Shown: piece after piece, positions 24,617 through 32,495 of the stretch
How positions within the stretch are numbered: the first letter of the stretch is position 1
Layout: each line of letters opens with the position of its first letter
Assembly (NCBI GenBank): GCA_024275015.1
Contig: JAJRZW010000027.1
Span: 1-34,340 of the forward strand
Origin: Deltaproteobacteria bacterium
Lineage (GTDB): Bacteria > Desulfobacterota > Desulfobulbia > Desulfobulbales > JAJRZW01
Direction of reading: 5' to 3'
Length of the DNA: 34,340 nucleotides
Made by a program: the position numbers and the translations under genes
Notes under the pieces: generated by a model
The model's database searches: none
The model's input: only the letters and a program-made list of their open reading frames with translations
Told to the model about the DNA's origin: nothing

Positions 24617-25195
24617 ATGATCGCCATAAACCTGCTTCCAGTCAAACAGCTCAAGAAAAGGATAGAAATCCGTAACGAAGTCGCGGCTTACGCCCTGGGA
24701 CTTTTCGGGATGATCCTTATCCTGAGTGGCCTGGGATGGACGACCATGCACTCGATCTCAGGCCTCAAGACGGAAAACGCGATATTAAGCAAGAAAAAGG
24801 CATCATACCAGCCGATACTCAACCGGATCGCCAAACTCAAAAAAGACAAGGCCAAGCAGGAAAAAAAGCTTGAGGTGATAAAGCAGCTGAAGACCGGCTC
24901 CCTGTCAATGGTCAGGATTCTTGACGAACTGGCGCGGATAACCCCGTCAGGCCGGCTCTGGTTTAACAGTCTCCACCTTGGCAGCAGAAAAATAACCCTG
25001 GCCGGAGTCGCCCTTGACAACGCCACCATCGCCCAGTTCATGAACCGGATAAACGATTCAAAATTCTTCAGCAGTGCCGAACTGGCCCGTACCACGATGA
25101 TCACAATATCACAGGCCAACCTGAAATCATTTTCCCTGACCGTGGGCATAAAACAGCAGACGGGCGAACCCTCTGACAAAAAGGGTAAAAAATGA
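24617..25195 (+). CDS. pilN: PilN, inner-membrane pilus assembly protein
   Basis: A 192-residue bitopic membrane protein. The N-terminus MIAINLLPVKQLKKR contains the INLLP motif that docks into PilM; a membrane helix (about 26-46) and a periplasmic coiled-coil stretch (KKKASYQPILNRIAKLKKDK) follow, then a ferredoxin-like domain. PilN and PilO form heterodimers linking the cytoplasmic motor to the secretin. A GGGGAGACAGG ribosome-binding site precedes ATG 24617, and the stop overlaps the pilO start as ATGA, implying coupled translation at matched amounts. Confidence 0.93.
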   Translation: MIAINLLPVKQLKKRIEIRNEVAAYALGLFGMILILSGLGWTTMHSISGLKTENAILSKKKASYQPILNRIAKLKKDKAKQEKKLEVIKQLKTGSLSMVRILDELARITPSGRLWFNSLHLGSRKITLAGVALDNATIAQFMNRINDSKFFSSAELARTTMITISQANLKSFSLTVGIKQQTGEPSDKKGKK

Positions 25196-25830
25196 ATCTC
25201 GATCAGGTAAAAAACGCATACGAAAAATTTCTTGACGAACACTTCAGCAAGGTCAAGAAAGAGCATCGCATGGCCGCGGTCACCGCCCTGCTGCTCGCCA
25301 TGGTTGCCATCTTCTTCGTCTTTTTCTGGCAACCCAAGCATAACAGCATCAGGGCCCTGAAAAAGAGACAGACGTATCTCATGGGCGAGATCAAAAAAGT
25401 TGAGGCCATTGCCGACAGACTCGACGAACACAAGGCGGAAATGGAGCGGGTGGAACTGCGGCTAAAGGCCGCGGCCATGCTCCTGCCGCAGAAGAAGGAA
25501 ATACCCTCGCTTCTGACCAATATCTCCGACCAGGGGACATCTTCCGGGCTTGAAATTCTTTCCTTCCAGCCGGGAGGAGAAGAAAAGACCGACTTCTATG
25601 CCAAGATCCCTCTGACCCTGACGGTCAAGGGTGCATATCACAAAGTCGGGGTCTTTCTGGACCGGATCAGTAAAATGAGCCGAATCGTCGCCGCCACCGA
25701 TCTGAGCATGGGGAATCCGGTCCGCAGGGATGGCCATATGCAGCTCACTTCAAGAATCAGCCTGATGACCTACAGATTTATCGAAGCGCATGAAATGCAG
25801 AAAAAAGGCAGGAAAGGGAGGAGGCGTTAG
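25192..25830 (+). CDS. pilO: PilO, inner-membrane pilus assembly protein
   Basis: A 212-residue partner of PilN. A short cytoplasmic N-terminus is followed by a membrane helix (about 29-46, VTALLLAMVAIFFVFFW), a coiled-coil region (ALKKRQTYLMGEIKKVEAIA) and a periplasmic domain with LPQKKEIPSLLTNISDQGTS and GAYHKVGVFLDRISKMSRIV, which is the PilO ferredoxin-like fold. The C-terminus is very basic. The start overlaps pilN; pilP begins four bases after the stop. Confidence 0.94.
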   Translation: MNLDQVKNAYEKFLDEHFSKVKKEHRMAAVTALLLAMVAIFFVFFWQPKHNSIRALKKRQTYLMGEIKKVEAIADRLDEHKAEMERVELRLKAAAMLLPQKKEIPSLLTNISDQGTSSGLEILSFQPGGEEKTDFYAKIPLTLTVKGAYHKVGVFLDRISKMSRIVAATDLSMGNPVRRDGHMQLTSRISLMTYRFIEAHEMQKKGRKGRRR

Positions 25831-25834
25831 GCCC

Positions 25835-26374
25835 ATGAAAACTTTGACTCCCATACTCGTGTTGGCCGTTCTACTTGCCGGCACCCCCGTTGTCGCAACT
25901 AAAACCTACGCCGCGTCGGCCATTGGCGACAATAAGGCCCGGACAAAACAATCTCCGGAAGAAGAGCAGGCCATGGTTGCCAGGGCGCTTGATGAGCTCC
26001 TCACCTCGATGAAGGTTGAAGACTTCACTTACAACGTCAATCAACCGGACCCGTTTCTTCCCTTCATCTCCGCCAAGGCGGCCCAGTCGGTACAGGCTGT
26101 GCCGACGGAACACCTGACCGGGATGCGGAAGTACGAACCCGGCCAGCTCAAGCTTGTGGCCATCGTTTTCAGCCGCAGCCGCCCCATGGCCATGGTTCAG
26201 GACTCAGCCGGCAAGGGCTATGTTATCAGGCGCGGCACCAGAATCGGCAATTCAGGAATAGTCTCGGATATCATCCCCAATAAGGTGGTGATCAAACAAC
26301 TTGTTTACTCCATTACCAAGAAGAAAAAATACAAAACCGTGGAAATGGTAATCAGAAAAGAGGGGGAAAAGTAG
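25835..26374 (+). CDS. pilP: PilP, periplasmic pilus assembly protein
   Basis: A 179-residue exported protein. I chose ATG 25835 because it opens a normal signal peptide (MKTLTPILVLAVLLAGTPVV) and GGAGGAGG lies about ten bases upstream inside pilO; a longer frame from 25790 would bury that signal. The mature part has DPFLPF, LTGMRKYEPGQLKLVAIVFS and the HR-like beta domain with RRGTRIGNSGIVSDIIPNKV, typical of PilP. PilP connects PilNO to the secretin N-domains. There is no lipobox Cys, unlike Pseudomonas PilP. The TAG stop shares a base with the GTG of the next gene. Confidence 0.92.
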   Translation: MKTLTPILVLAVLLAGTPVVATKTYAASAIGDNKARTKQSPEEEQAMVARALDELLTSMKVEDFTYNVNQPDPFLPFISAKAAQSVQAVPTEHLTGMRKYEPGQLKLVAIVFSRSRPMAMVQDSAGKGYVIRRGTRIGNSGIVSDIIPNKVVIKQLVYSITKKKKYKTVEMVIRKEGEK

Positions 26375-28611
26375 TGGCTGCCCTTAGGATGAAAAAACCG
26401 TATTCACTTGTTATCGTGGCTTGCGCCATGGTGCTGACCGCTATTGGCCAGTCATCAGGCGCCATCGCTTTCGGCGCGGTTACGGAAGCCTCCCGAACCA
26501 TGGCCGCCGAAAAACAGGCCAGGGGAACGCCAACCCCACCGGCAACGACAGAAGCGGCATACACCATAAGTTCGGTGCAGTGGGAACAGACCCCGGAAGA
26601 GTTTATCCTGCGGATACACGGGGGCGCGATCCCAACCTACACCATGTATGAACTTTTTGATCCGCTTCGGGTGGTGATTGACATTGCCGACGCCGCCATA
26701 GCCGAGGGGGTAAAACTACCCCTTGATCTTCCCCATGGCCCGGTGTCGCTGGTAAACGGCAAGATTCTCGAAGACAAGAAACCCACCATTGCCCGGTTTG
26801 AGATCTTCCTGAACGAAGACAACGGTTACAAGGTTGAACGGGAAGCAAATGACCTGGTGGTCCGCTTTGCCAAGATTGAGGAAGACCAGACTGCCGACGT
26901 CACCGAGACCCCGGCCGCGGACGAAGAATCAAACCCGGCCCCGGCCGCCGTGAACGAGGCCATTCCCCCGACAGCGGCGCCGCTGTCAAGCGCACCTGAG
27001 ACCGTGGCCAACCAGGCCCCGGAATCGGCCACTCCGGCAAGCACATTACAGGATATAAAGGTTGATTATCTCCCCGGCGAGACCAGAATCAAACTCCTTG
27101 CCGACGGCACCATCACCGCCTACAAAAAAGCGGACTTAAAGAAAAACATCAAGGCGAACCGCCCGCCCCGGATGTATGTTGATCTCAAGGGTATCAACAT
27201 GTCGCGCTCGGTACGAAACGTAAACGTCGGCACCTCCGTTGAACGGGTGCGGACGGCCCGTCGCCCCAACGGGGTCAGGGTAGTTTTTGATTCAAGCCTT
27301 GACCACATGTTTTCCTACCGGATCGAGTCCATGGCCAATGGCCTTGACATCGTGGTCTCCGAGCCTTCCTCTGAAGACACCAACGCCATTGCCGGGATCA
27401 TCCAGAAACAGGAAGAGACCAACCCGGTCGCGAGCGAAGAGGTGGTAGAGCCGGCAACCGCCCAGGCCGAAACAACGGCGGCACCCCAGGGTGGTGACGC
27501 CATGGCCGCCAGCGATGAAATCGCAGCAGGGGCGCCAGGCATGGTTACGGCGGCAACAGCGTCTGAGGCCATTAAACCGGAGACGACAGCCCTGGTTCCG
27601 GCATATATACCCCCGTCGGCCCCGGAACCCGAACCGGCAGCGAAAAAGAATAAAAAACGTTCAGGACGCCAGGACTTTGCCTTTGCCGGCTATGACAAAC
27701 AACGGATAACCGTTGACTTCTTCAAGATCGACCTCCACAACGTATTTCGTCTCTTCGGCGAAATCAGCCACAAAAACATCGTGGTTGACGACGGCGTCAA
27801 CGGCAACCTTACTCTGATTCTTAACGATGTCCCGTGGGATTTCGCCCTCGACATCATCCTCAACATCAAGGATCTGCAGAAAGAAGAACAGTTCAACACC
27901 ATCGTCATCTCGCAGAAGAGCAAAAAATTCAAGTGGCCGGAGCGTTCGGTGGACAAGATCGCCTTTAAAGAGAACAAGGAGATTGTCGCCACCGAGGCCA
28001 TCTCGATAAAACAACAGAAAAAGGAACCGACCCGGATAGCCGAGGCCAAGATTCTTCTCCGCCAGGCCCAGAGGGAAGAACGGCGCGAAAATTTTGCCGG
28101 GGCCCTGCCTATGTACGAGCAGGCATTCAACAAGTGGCAGGAGAACAGCAAGCTCGCCCACCGGATCGCGTCCCTGTGTCTGGTTCACCTCGGTAAAAAC
28201 GCCAAGGCGGTTCATTACGCCAAGCTTGCCCTGCGTCTGAACCCGGCCGACGCCGACGCCGCCCTGCAGGCGGCCATCGGTCTCGCCAACATGAAGAAGG
28301 TCGCCGAGGCCAAGCATTATTTTGATCTGGCGGTCAGCACCCCTGATCCGGCCGGCGAGGCCCTGGCCAATTACGCCTCGTTCCTGGAAGGGAACAAAAG
28401 TTTTGAAGCGGCGCTGTCAATGCTTAACCGTCATGAGGAACTATTCGGCGACACCATGGAGACCATGGTCAGCAAGGCCCGAATCCTTGATAAACTTGGC
28501 CGTCGCGACGAGGCCCAGGCCGAATACCGCGCCGTCCTCCTGGGCGGGTTTAACCTTCCCGGCGATCTTAAACGTTATATAAAGGGGCGCGTCACCCTGT
28601 CCGCCAATTAA
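26374..28611 (+). CDS. PilQ-like AMIN-AMIN-STN protein with TPR repeats instead of a secretin pore
   Basis: A 745-residue exported protein. Signal-like helix at 10-33; two AMIN domains (about 64-167 and 226-329; e.g. PLRVVIDIADAAI, RMYVDLKGINM, NGLDIVVSEP), which bind peptidoglycan in PilQ; Pro/Ala-rich linkers; and an STN/secretin N0-type domain (about 445-513, VDFFKIDLHNVFRLFGEISH, DVPWDFALDIIL). A normal PilQ would continue with an N1 domain and the secretin pore. This one instead ends in about 170 residues of TPR-type helices (555-725, AGALPMYEQAFNKW, GKNAKAVHYAKLALRLNPAD). The pore is encoded by the next gene. GTG 26374 is preferred over ATG 26389 because AGGGGG stands about seven bases before it. 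It may anchor or organise the separate secretin. Confidence 0.88.
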   Translation: MAALRMKKPYSLVIVACAMVLTAIGQSSGAIAFGAVTEASRTMAAEKQARGTPTPPATTEAAYTISSVQWEQTPEEFILRIHGGAIPTYTMYELFDPLRVVIDIADAAIAEGVKLPLDLPHGPVSLVNGKILEDKKPTIARFEIFLNEDNGYKVEREANDLVVRFAKIEEDQTADVTETPAADEESNPAPAAVNEAIPPTAAPLSSAPETVANQAPESATPASTLQDIKVDYLPGETRIKLLADGTITAYKKADLKKNIKANRPPRMYVDLKGINMSRSVRNVNVGTSVERVRTARRPNGVRVVFDSSLDHMFSYRIESMANGLDIVVSEPSSEDTNAIAGIIQKQEETNPVASEEVVEPATAQAETTAAPQGGDAMAASDEIAAGAPGMVTAATASEAIKPETTALVPAYIPPSAPEPEPAAKKNKKRSGRQDFAFAGYDKQRITVDFFKIDLHNVFRLFGEISHKNIVVDDGVNGNLTLILNDVPWDFALDIILNIKDLQKEEQFNTIVISQKSKKFKWPERSVDKIAFKENKEIVATEAISIKQQKKEPTRIAEAKILLRQAQREERRENFAGALPMYEQAFNKWQENSKLAHRIASLCLVHLGKNAKAVHYAKLALRLNPADADAALQAAIGLANMKKVAEAKHYFDLAVSTPDPAGEALANYASFLEGNKSFEAALSMLNRHEELFGDTMETMVSKARILDKLGRRDEAQAEYRAVLLGGFNLPGDLKRYIKGRVTLSAN

Positions 28612-28733
28612 CCGGCGAAACGGGACAATGGAAAACTTTATCAGCTGCGGCTATAACCCCCCAGGGAAGTGGCATACTTTTAAAAAGGGGATAACAGGTG
28701 GCAAAAATGCAAGGATCAAGTGAGAGATTAACC

Positions 28734-30407
28734 ATGAACAGGTTCAGAGGATTTTTTATCCCCGGCCTTCTCGGGGCGGCAATACTGATCACGGTTTCGG
28801 CCTGCGCCCCGTCGGGACCGCCGCCGCAGGCCCGCGAGCGCATACTCCCCCCGTCGGCCCAGCAGATGAAAGGCGGCGGTATCGACAAGCTCCGCGCCGG
28901 CTCAACAAGTGACAACCAGGCATCATTACCGGTTCGTTTTCAATCACCGAGTTACAGCCTGAACAAGCAGCCCAAAAGCGATCTCTCCGAAAAAAACGAT
29001 TTCGTCGTCAAGGTCGGGGCCGACATATCGTCCACCGGTGCCGTGCCTCTGCGCGACATCCTCAAACGGCTTGCGGCGATGAAAGACATGAACATCAGCT
29101 GGGCCAATGATATCGATCAGTACGCCCCGGTTGACGTTGACATCCGCGCCGACGACGACTTCTTCCAGTCCATCGACAACCTCCTGCGCCAGCGCGATTA
29201 TTACCACGAGGTCCAGGGCAACACCATCATCGTCAAGTATAAAGAGACGAGAAAATTCCATATCGCCATGCCCTTTACCGCCTCCAAGTACACCAGTTCA
29301 GTGGGCGGCGACTTCCTCGGCGACAGCGGCTCCTCCGCCAATATCAAGGGTAATATCACCATCGACAGCAGCGACAACTCCTTTGATATCTGGGACAACA
29401 TCAAGCAGAACCTCGATAAGGTGCTGGAAATCTGGAGTGCGCAGACCCAGCAGTCGGCTCCGGCAGCGAAAGACCAAAAGACAGAAAAAAAGGCAGAGGC
29501 AAAACCGGCCGCCTATGTGCCGCCACCGCCGGGCAAGGGTTTTTACACCATTGACCGTCCTCTGGGGCTGATAACCGTCACCGCCCCGCGCTCGATCATG
29601 CTCAAGGTGGAAAAATATCTCAACAACCTCAAGAGGGAACTCTACCGCCAGGTGTCCATTGAGGCCAAGATTATCGAGGTCTCCCTGACCGACTCCTCCA
29701 AGTCCGGTATAGACTGGAGCCAGCTCTTAGGCGGCGATGCCAGCAGTAACCTTGACTTCACCATGCAGTTCGGCAATCTCAACGCCGGCAACCCCCTGGG
29801 CGATGCCCGCGGTTTCACCCTGAACGCCAAGAGCTTCAGTGTCTTTCTCAGCGCCTTGAATAAACAGGGAAAGACCAATGTCCTCGCCAATCCCAAAATA
29901 AGCGTGATGAACGGCCAGCCGGCCTTGATCAGCGTCGGCGAAAACGTCACCTATATAAACTCGGTTACCTCCACTGCCGACCAGGGCGTAATCACCTACT
30001 CGGTCAACACCTCAAGCGTCATGAGCGGACTTGGACTGGCCATTGTCGCCAATATCATCGACAACACCGACGTGATTCTGAGCCTGACCCCGGTGACCTC
30101 ACAGCTCAACGAACCCATTGAGTACAAGACCTTCGGCGGTCAGAATCAGGTGGGTCTGCCCCGGGTCAAGCTCCGGGAGCTGAACACCACTGTCCGGGTA
30201 AAGAACGGCGACATGCTGGTGGTCGGCGGCCTGATCGACGAGACCAAGGACAATAACGACCAGCAGGTTCCGCTCCTGGGCCGGCTGCCGATTATCGGCA
30301 AACTGTTTTCCAACGCCAGCAAGGTCAACACCCGTAAGGAAATGCTGATCATGCTCAGGCCCAGGATAACCACCATGCCGGGCATGGATGACGGCGAAAA
30401 AACCTGA
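28734..30407 (+). CDS. mshL: Lipoprotein secretin of MshL type (outer-membrane pilus pore)
   Basis: A 557-residue lipoprotein: MNRFRGFFIPGLLGAAILIT then VSAC, a lipobox with Cys24. An N-terminal STN-like segment (about 100-170, RDILKRLAAMKDMNISWAND, DDFFQSIDNLLRQ) and a low-complexity linker (240-268) precede the secretin domain (about 305-545): VSIEAKIIEVSLTDSSKSGI, TNVLANPKISVMNGQPALIS, VPLLGRLPIIGKLFS and EMLIMLRPRI. The layout follows MshL of MSHA pili rather than PilQ: no AMIN domain, lipid anchor, short N-region. It probably forms the pore through which the pilus exits. An alternative ATG at 28707, with AGGTGG upstream, adds nine residues and hides no feature. It is 122 bases from the previous gene. 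Confidence 0.93.
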   Translation: MNRFRGFFIPGLLGAAILITVSACAPSGPPPQARERILPPSAQQMKGGGIDKLRAGSTSDNQASLPVRFQSPSYSLNKQPKSDLSEKNDFVVKVGADISSTGAVPLRDILKRLAAMKDMNISWANDIDQYAPVDVDIRADDDFFQSIDNLLRQRDYYHEVQGNTIIVKYKETRKFHIAMPFTASKYTSSVGGDFLGDSGSSANIKGNITIDSSDNSFDIWDNIKQNLDKVLEIWSAQTQQSAPAAKDQKTEKKAEAKPAAYVPPPPGKGFYTIDRPLGLITVTAPRSIMLKVEKYLNNLKRELYRQVSIEAKIIEVSLTDSSKSGIDWSQLLGGDASSNLDFTMQFGNLNAGNPLGDARGFTLNAKSFSVFLSALNKQGKTNVLANPKISVMNGQPALISVGENVTYINSVTSTADQGVITYSVNTSSVMSGLGLAIVANIIDNTDVILSLTPVTSQLNEPIEYKTFGGQNQVGLPRVKLRELNTTVRVKNGDMLVVGGLIDETKDNNDQQVPLLGRLPIIGKLFSNASKVNTRKEMLIMLRPRITTMPGMDDGEKT

Positions 30408-30430
30408 ACAACCGAATTAAGTTATAATTT

Positions 30431-30586
30431 ACCAGTCCGTTGAAAAACGGACTGGTCGCGGCGCATGGACGCGCCGCCGATTTTATGGGGTTTTAAAAAT
30501 CCAATAAAATCGAGAGGTTGGCCGGAACTTGCTTTGGCCAACCGACTGTTGAAAAAGCCAGGACGGCTTTTTCAACAGTCGGTTAA
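30431..30586 (+). repeat. Dispersed repeat family 1, copy B
   Basis: A full-length copy: ACCAGTCCGT/ACGGACTGGT (30431-30440, 30447-30456), GCGGCGC/GCGCCGC spacer stem, GTTGGCCGG/TTGGCCAAC, and a perfect 16-base stem GACTGTTGAAAAAGCC (30544-30559) with its complement (30565-30580). It lies between the secretin and the lipoprotein gene and could end the pil transcript. Confidence 0.8.
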
Positions 30587-30649
30587 GATAGAATTTTGCC
30601 GGTCATAAATGTTCAGACGGCACATAAAAAAATATCTGGGGAGTACGTC

Positions 30650-31657
30650 ATGCGTAGAGAGGAAAGGAAAAAAATAAAAATCCTGGCCGGTGCCATTGCC
30701 GGTGCCGCCCTGACCATGCTGGTCGCGGGTTGCGGGCAGATCGTTTCCGAACGACTGGCCGTCTCCGCAAACACCCCGCCGCCTACCTGTCCCACCGGCA
30801 AAAAAATCGTGGTTCTGCCGCTTGCGGATTACTCCTATGCCGCAGACAGCGAGACCGCGGTCAAGCGTAACATGGCGATCATGGAGAACATTACCGACCA
30901 GCTGACCGCCAACGGCTTCAGGCTCCCGGTGGAAGAGGATCTGCTCAAGTATCTGGCCGACAAAAACATCATCCACCTGTCCACGATAAAAGTCGACAAG
31001 AATGACTCCACCCGTTATCTCCAGAGTGAGCTTGACAATGACTGGTCCACGGCAATGAAGGAAGAAATCTCCGGAATCATTGCCAAGGAAAAGGCGAGAA
31101 ACGACTCCGCCGCCGGCGCGATCACCGCCCTGAATCAAGAGACCCTGGCCGCCATCGCCACTGACATGAAGGCCAACGTCATCATGCGGGGACGGATCGT
31201 CAAATACGCCCTTGAAAGCGAAAACAGCTGGCGGCCCTTAAAACGCGGACTCCTGCCGGTAATCATCACCGGCACCAACCGCATGCTCTTCGGGGTAACC
31301 AACTCCGCCACCTATGACACCCTTAACAATATGGTGGTAGGCGGTGCCATCGGTGCTCCCATCGGCAGCAATACCGACGCCACCACCTCAACCTCCACCT
31401 ATTCCGCCGCCGGCGCTGCGGTGGGCTACCTTGCCGCCCAGGGCGGCAAGGCCAACCAGGCCGCGGTACAACTCAGGCTGTGGGCCCAGAATCCCAATAA
31501 CGGCGAGGTCATCTGGAACAACCGGGTAGAGGTCAAGGTAAAACCCCGCACCATCTTTGCCGACACCAATCCCAATGACCTGTTCAACACCGCGGTAAGA
31601 AAGGCGGTCAGCGCCCTGATTGACGACTTTGTCGCCAAGACCAAGGATATGATCTGA
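30650..31657 (+). CDS. Unknown outer-membrane lipoprotein (335 aa)
   Basis: The protein starts MRREERKKIKILAGAIAGAA and has a lipobox (LVAGC, Cys28), so it is lipid-anchored. I chose ATG 30650 with GGGGAG upstream; the upstream frame from 30596 is not needed. After a short linker, KKIVVLPLADYSYA opens a domain resembling those of CsgG/FlgO-like proteins only in style. A central glycine- and serine-rich stretch (about 228-270, NNMVVGGAIGAPIGSN and AAGAAVGYLAAQGGK) looks like a glycine zipper and may contact membrane. The C-terminal AAVQLRLWAQNPNNGEVIWN is beta-rich. I do not recognise the family. It follows the secretin across repeat copy B and ends in a terminator, so a link to pili is only positional. 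Confidence 0.75.
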   Translation: MRREERKKIKILAGAIAGAALTMLVAGCGQIVSERLAVSANTPPPTCPTGKKIVVLPLADYSYAADSETAVKRNMAIMENITDQLTANGFRLPVEEDLLKYLADKNIIHLSTIKVDKNDSTRYLQSELDNDWSTAMKEEISGIIAKEKARNDSAAGAITALNQETLAAIATDMKANVIMRGRIVKYALESENSWRPLKRGLLPVIITGTNRMLFGVTNSATYDTLNNMVVGGAIGAPIGSNTDATTSTSTYSAAGAAVGYLAAQGGKANQAAVQLRLWAQNPNNGEVIWNNRVEVKVKPRTIFADTNPNDLFNTAVRKAVSALIDDFVAKTKDMI

Positions 31658-31678
31658 CAAACCAAAACGACTATCCCC

Positions 31679-31718
31679 AAAAAAACCCGCCCCGGAACCT
31701 CCGGCGGCGGGTTTTTTT
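31679..31718 (+). terminator. Intrinsic terminator after the lipoprotein gene
   Basis: CCCGCCCCGG (31686-31695) pairs with CCGGCGGCGGG (31701-31711) with one bulge, preceded by seven A and followed by seven T. It can act in both directions and separates this gene from convergent secB. Confidence 0.9.
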
Positions 31719-31930
31719 AGGCTGAGAGGGTTTAGGCTGAAGGGTGAAGGACTGGGGGGCAACTGAAGTAAAGCAAAAAATCAGGCCATGACCGCTATAC
31801 CCACGGTCTTGAACTCGTTGGTGAATTTGCGGGCAAAGGTGGCGACGACACAACCACGGATGGCCTCGCACAGGGAAGCGATCACCGCGGCGGCGCGGAC
31901 ATCAGCCGCGACCAGCCGGACGGTTACGCC
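31719..31930. other. Gap between the lipoprotein terminator and secB
   Basis: It contains two TTTAGGCTGA units (about 31717-31741), a family 1 repeat fragment, and on the minus strand a 49-codon frame continuing directly from the secB TAG stop to TGA at 31783-31781. The translated tail (CEAIRGCVVATFARKFTNEF) looks protein-like but has no start codon or ribosome-binding site I would trust. Confidence 0.35.
31885..31920 (-). repeat. Dispersed repeat family 1, fragment E
   Basis: GCGCGGACATCAGCCGCGAC followed by CAGCCGG resembles the plus strand of copy C (TACGGACATCAGCCGCTATCAGTCCG). Only the stem 1 and spacer part is present, just downstream of the secB stop. Confidence 0.4.
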
Positions 31931-32425
31931 CTACGCGTCCGCCTTCTTTTTCGCCTCTTCCGCCTGCTGCTGTCTGGCGTTTTCAAACAGGGCCATGAAA
32001 TTTACCGGGTCCATGAGGAAGGGAACAAAACCGCCGTCCACCGAGACCTGGCTCATTACCTGACGGGTAAAGGGGAAGAGCAGGGCCGGGCAGTCAACCG
32101 CGAGGACCATGGGCATATGCTCATCGGGGATATTGCGCAACAGGAAGATCCCGGCATGTTCAAGCTCAATGATGAACATGGTCTTGTCTTCTTCATCATT
32201 GGCAATGGTGACATTGATCCCCAGGCTGACCTCCCAGTTCTCCTCGTCAAGCTTGCGGTTACGCACTTCAAGGTTTATGTTGACCTTGGGGTTGGGGACA
32301 TTCCTGGCAAACACCTCGGGAGCGTTAGGGTTTTCAAAGGATAAATCCTTTAGATACATCTTCTGCATCCTGAATACCGGCAGATTTTCCGGGTTGTTCT
32401 GCTCGTTCTTGTTTTCGTCGCTCAT
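31931..32425 (-). CDS. secB: SecB, protein-export chaperone
   Basis: A 164-residue cytosolic chaperone that holds presecretory proteins unfolded and passes them to SecA. After a polar N-terminus it has FRMQKMYLKDLSFENPNAPE, a beta-rich core (VEVRNRKL-type strands, here NINLEVRNRKLDEENWEVSL), EHAGIFLLRNI, CPALLFPFTRQVMSQVSVDG and FVPFLMDPVNFMALFENARQ, the standard SecB order. The acidic/Ala-Lys tail and TAG stop follow. GAGG precedes ATG 32425. It is downstream of uvrA with 70 bases between, containing a family 3 repeat. Confidence 0.96.
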   Translation of the reverse strand: MSDENKNEQNNPENLPVFRMQKMYLKDLSFENPNAPEVFARNVPNPKVNINLEVRNRKLDEENWEVSLGINVTIANDEEDKTMFIIELEHAGIFLLRNIPDEHMPMVLAVDCPALLFPFTRQVMSQVSVDGGFVPFLMDPVNFMALFENARQQQAEEAKKKADA

Positions 32426-32462
32426 GATTTTCCTCGTTTCTTGAGTTTTAAGTTTGATGATT

Positions 32463-32485
32463 TGCGACTTTTTACGACGCCATCA
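32463..32485 (-). repeat. Palindromic repeat family 3, copy 3 (partial)
   Basis: The minus strand reads TGATGGCGTCGTAAAAAGTC then GCA, sharing the TGATGGCGT-GTAA-type start with the copies at 4941-5010 and 6425-6462. It lies between the uvrA stop and secB. Confidence 0.4.
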
Positions 32486-32495
32486 TAAATCAAAT

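Noticed and set aside
28660..28690. Possible sigma-54 promoter (TGGCAT...) before the secretin gene
   Set aside because: The -12 GC element is absent and the match is too weak to call.
26374..30407. The two pil genes as one pilQ broken by a frameshift
   Set aside because: The upstream protein has a full TPR C-terminus, and the downstream gene has its own start, signal peptide, lipobox and N-domain, so they are two separate proteins.
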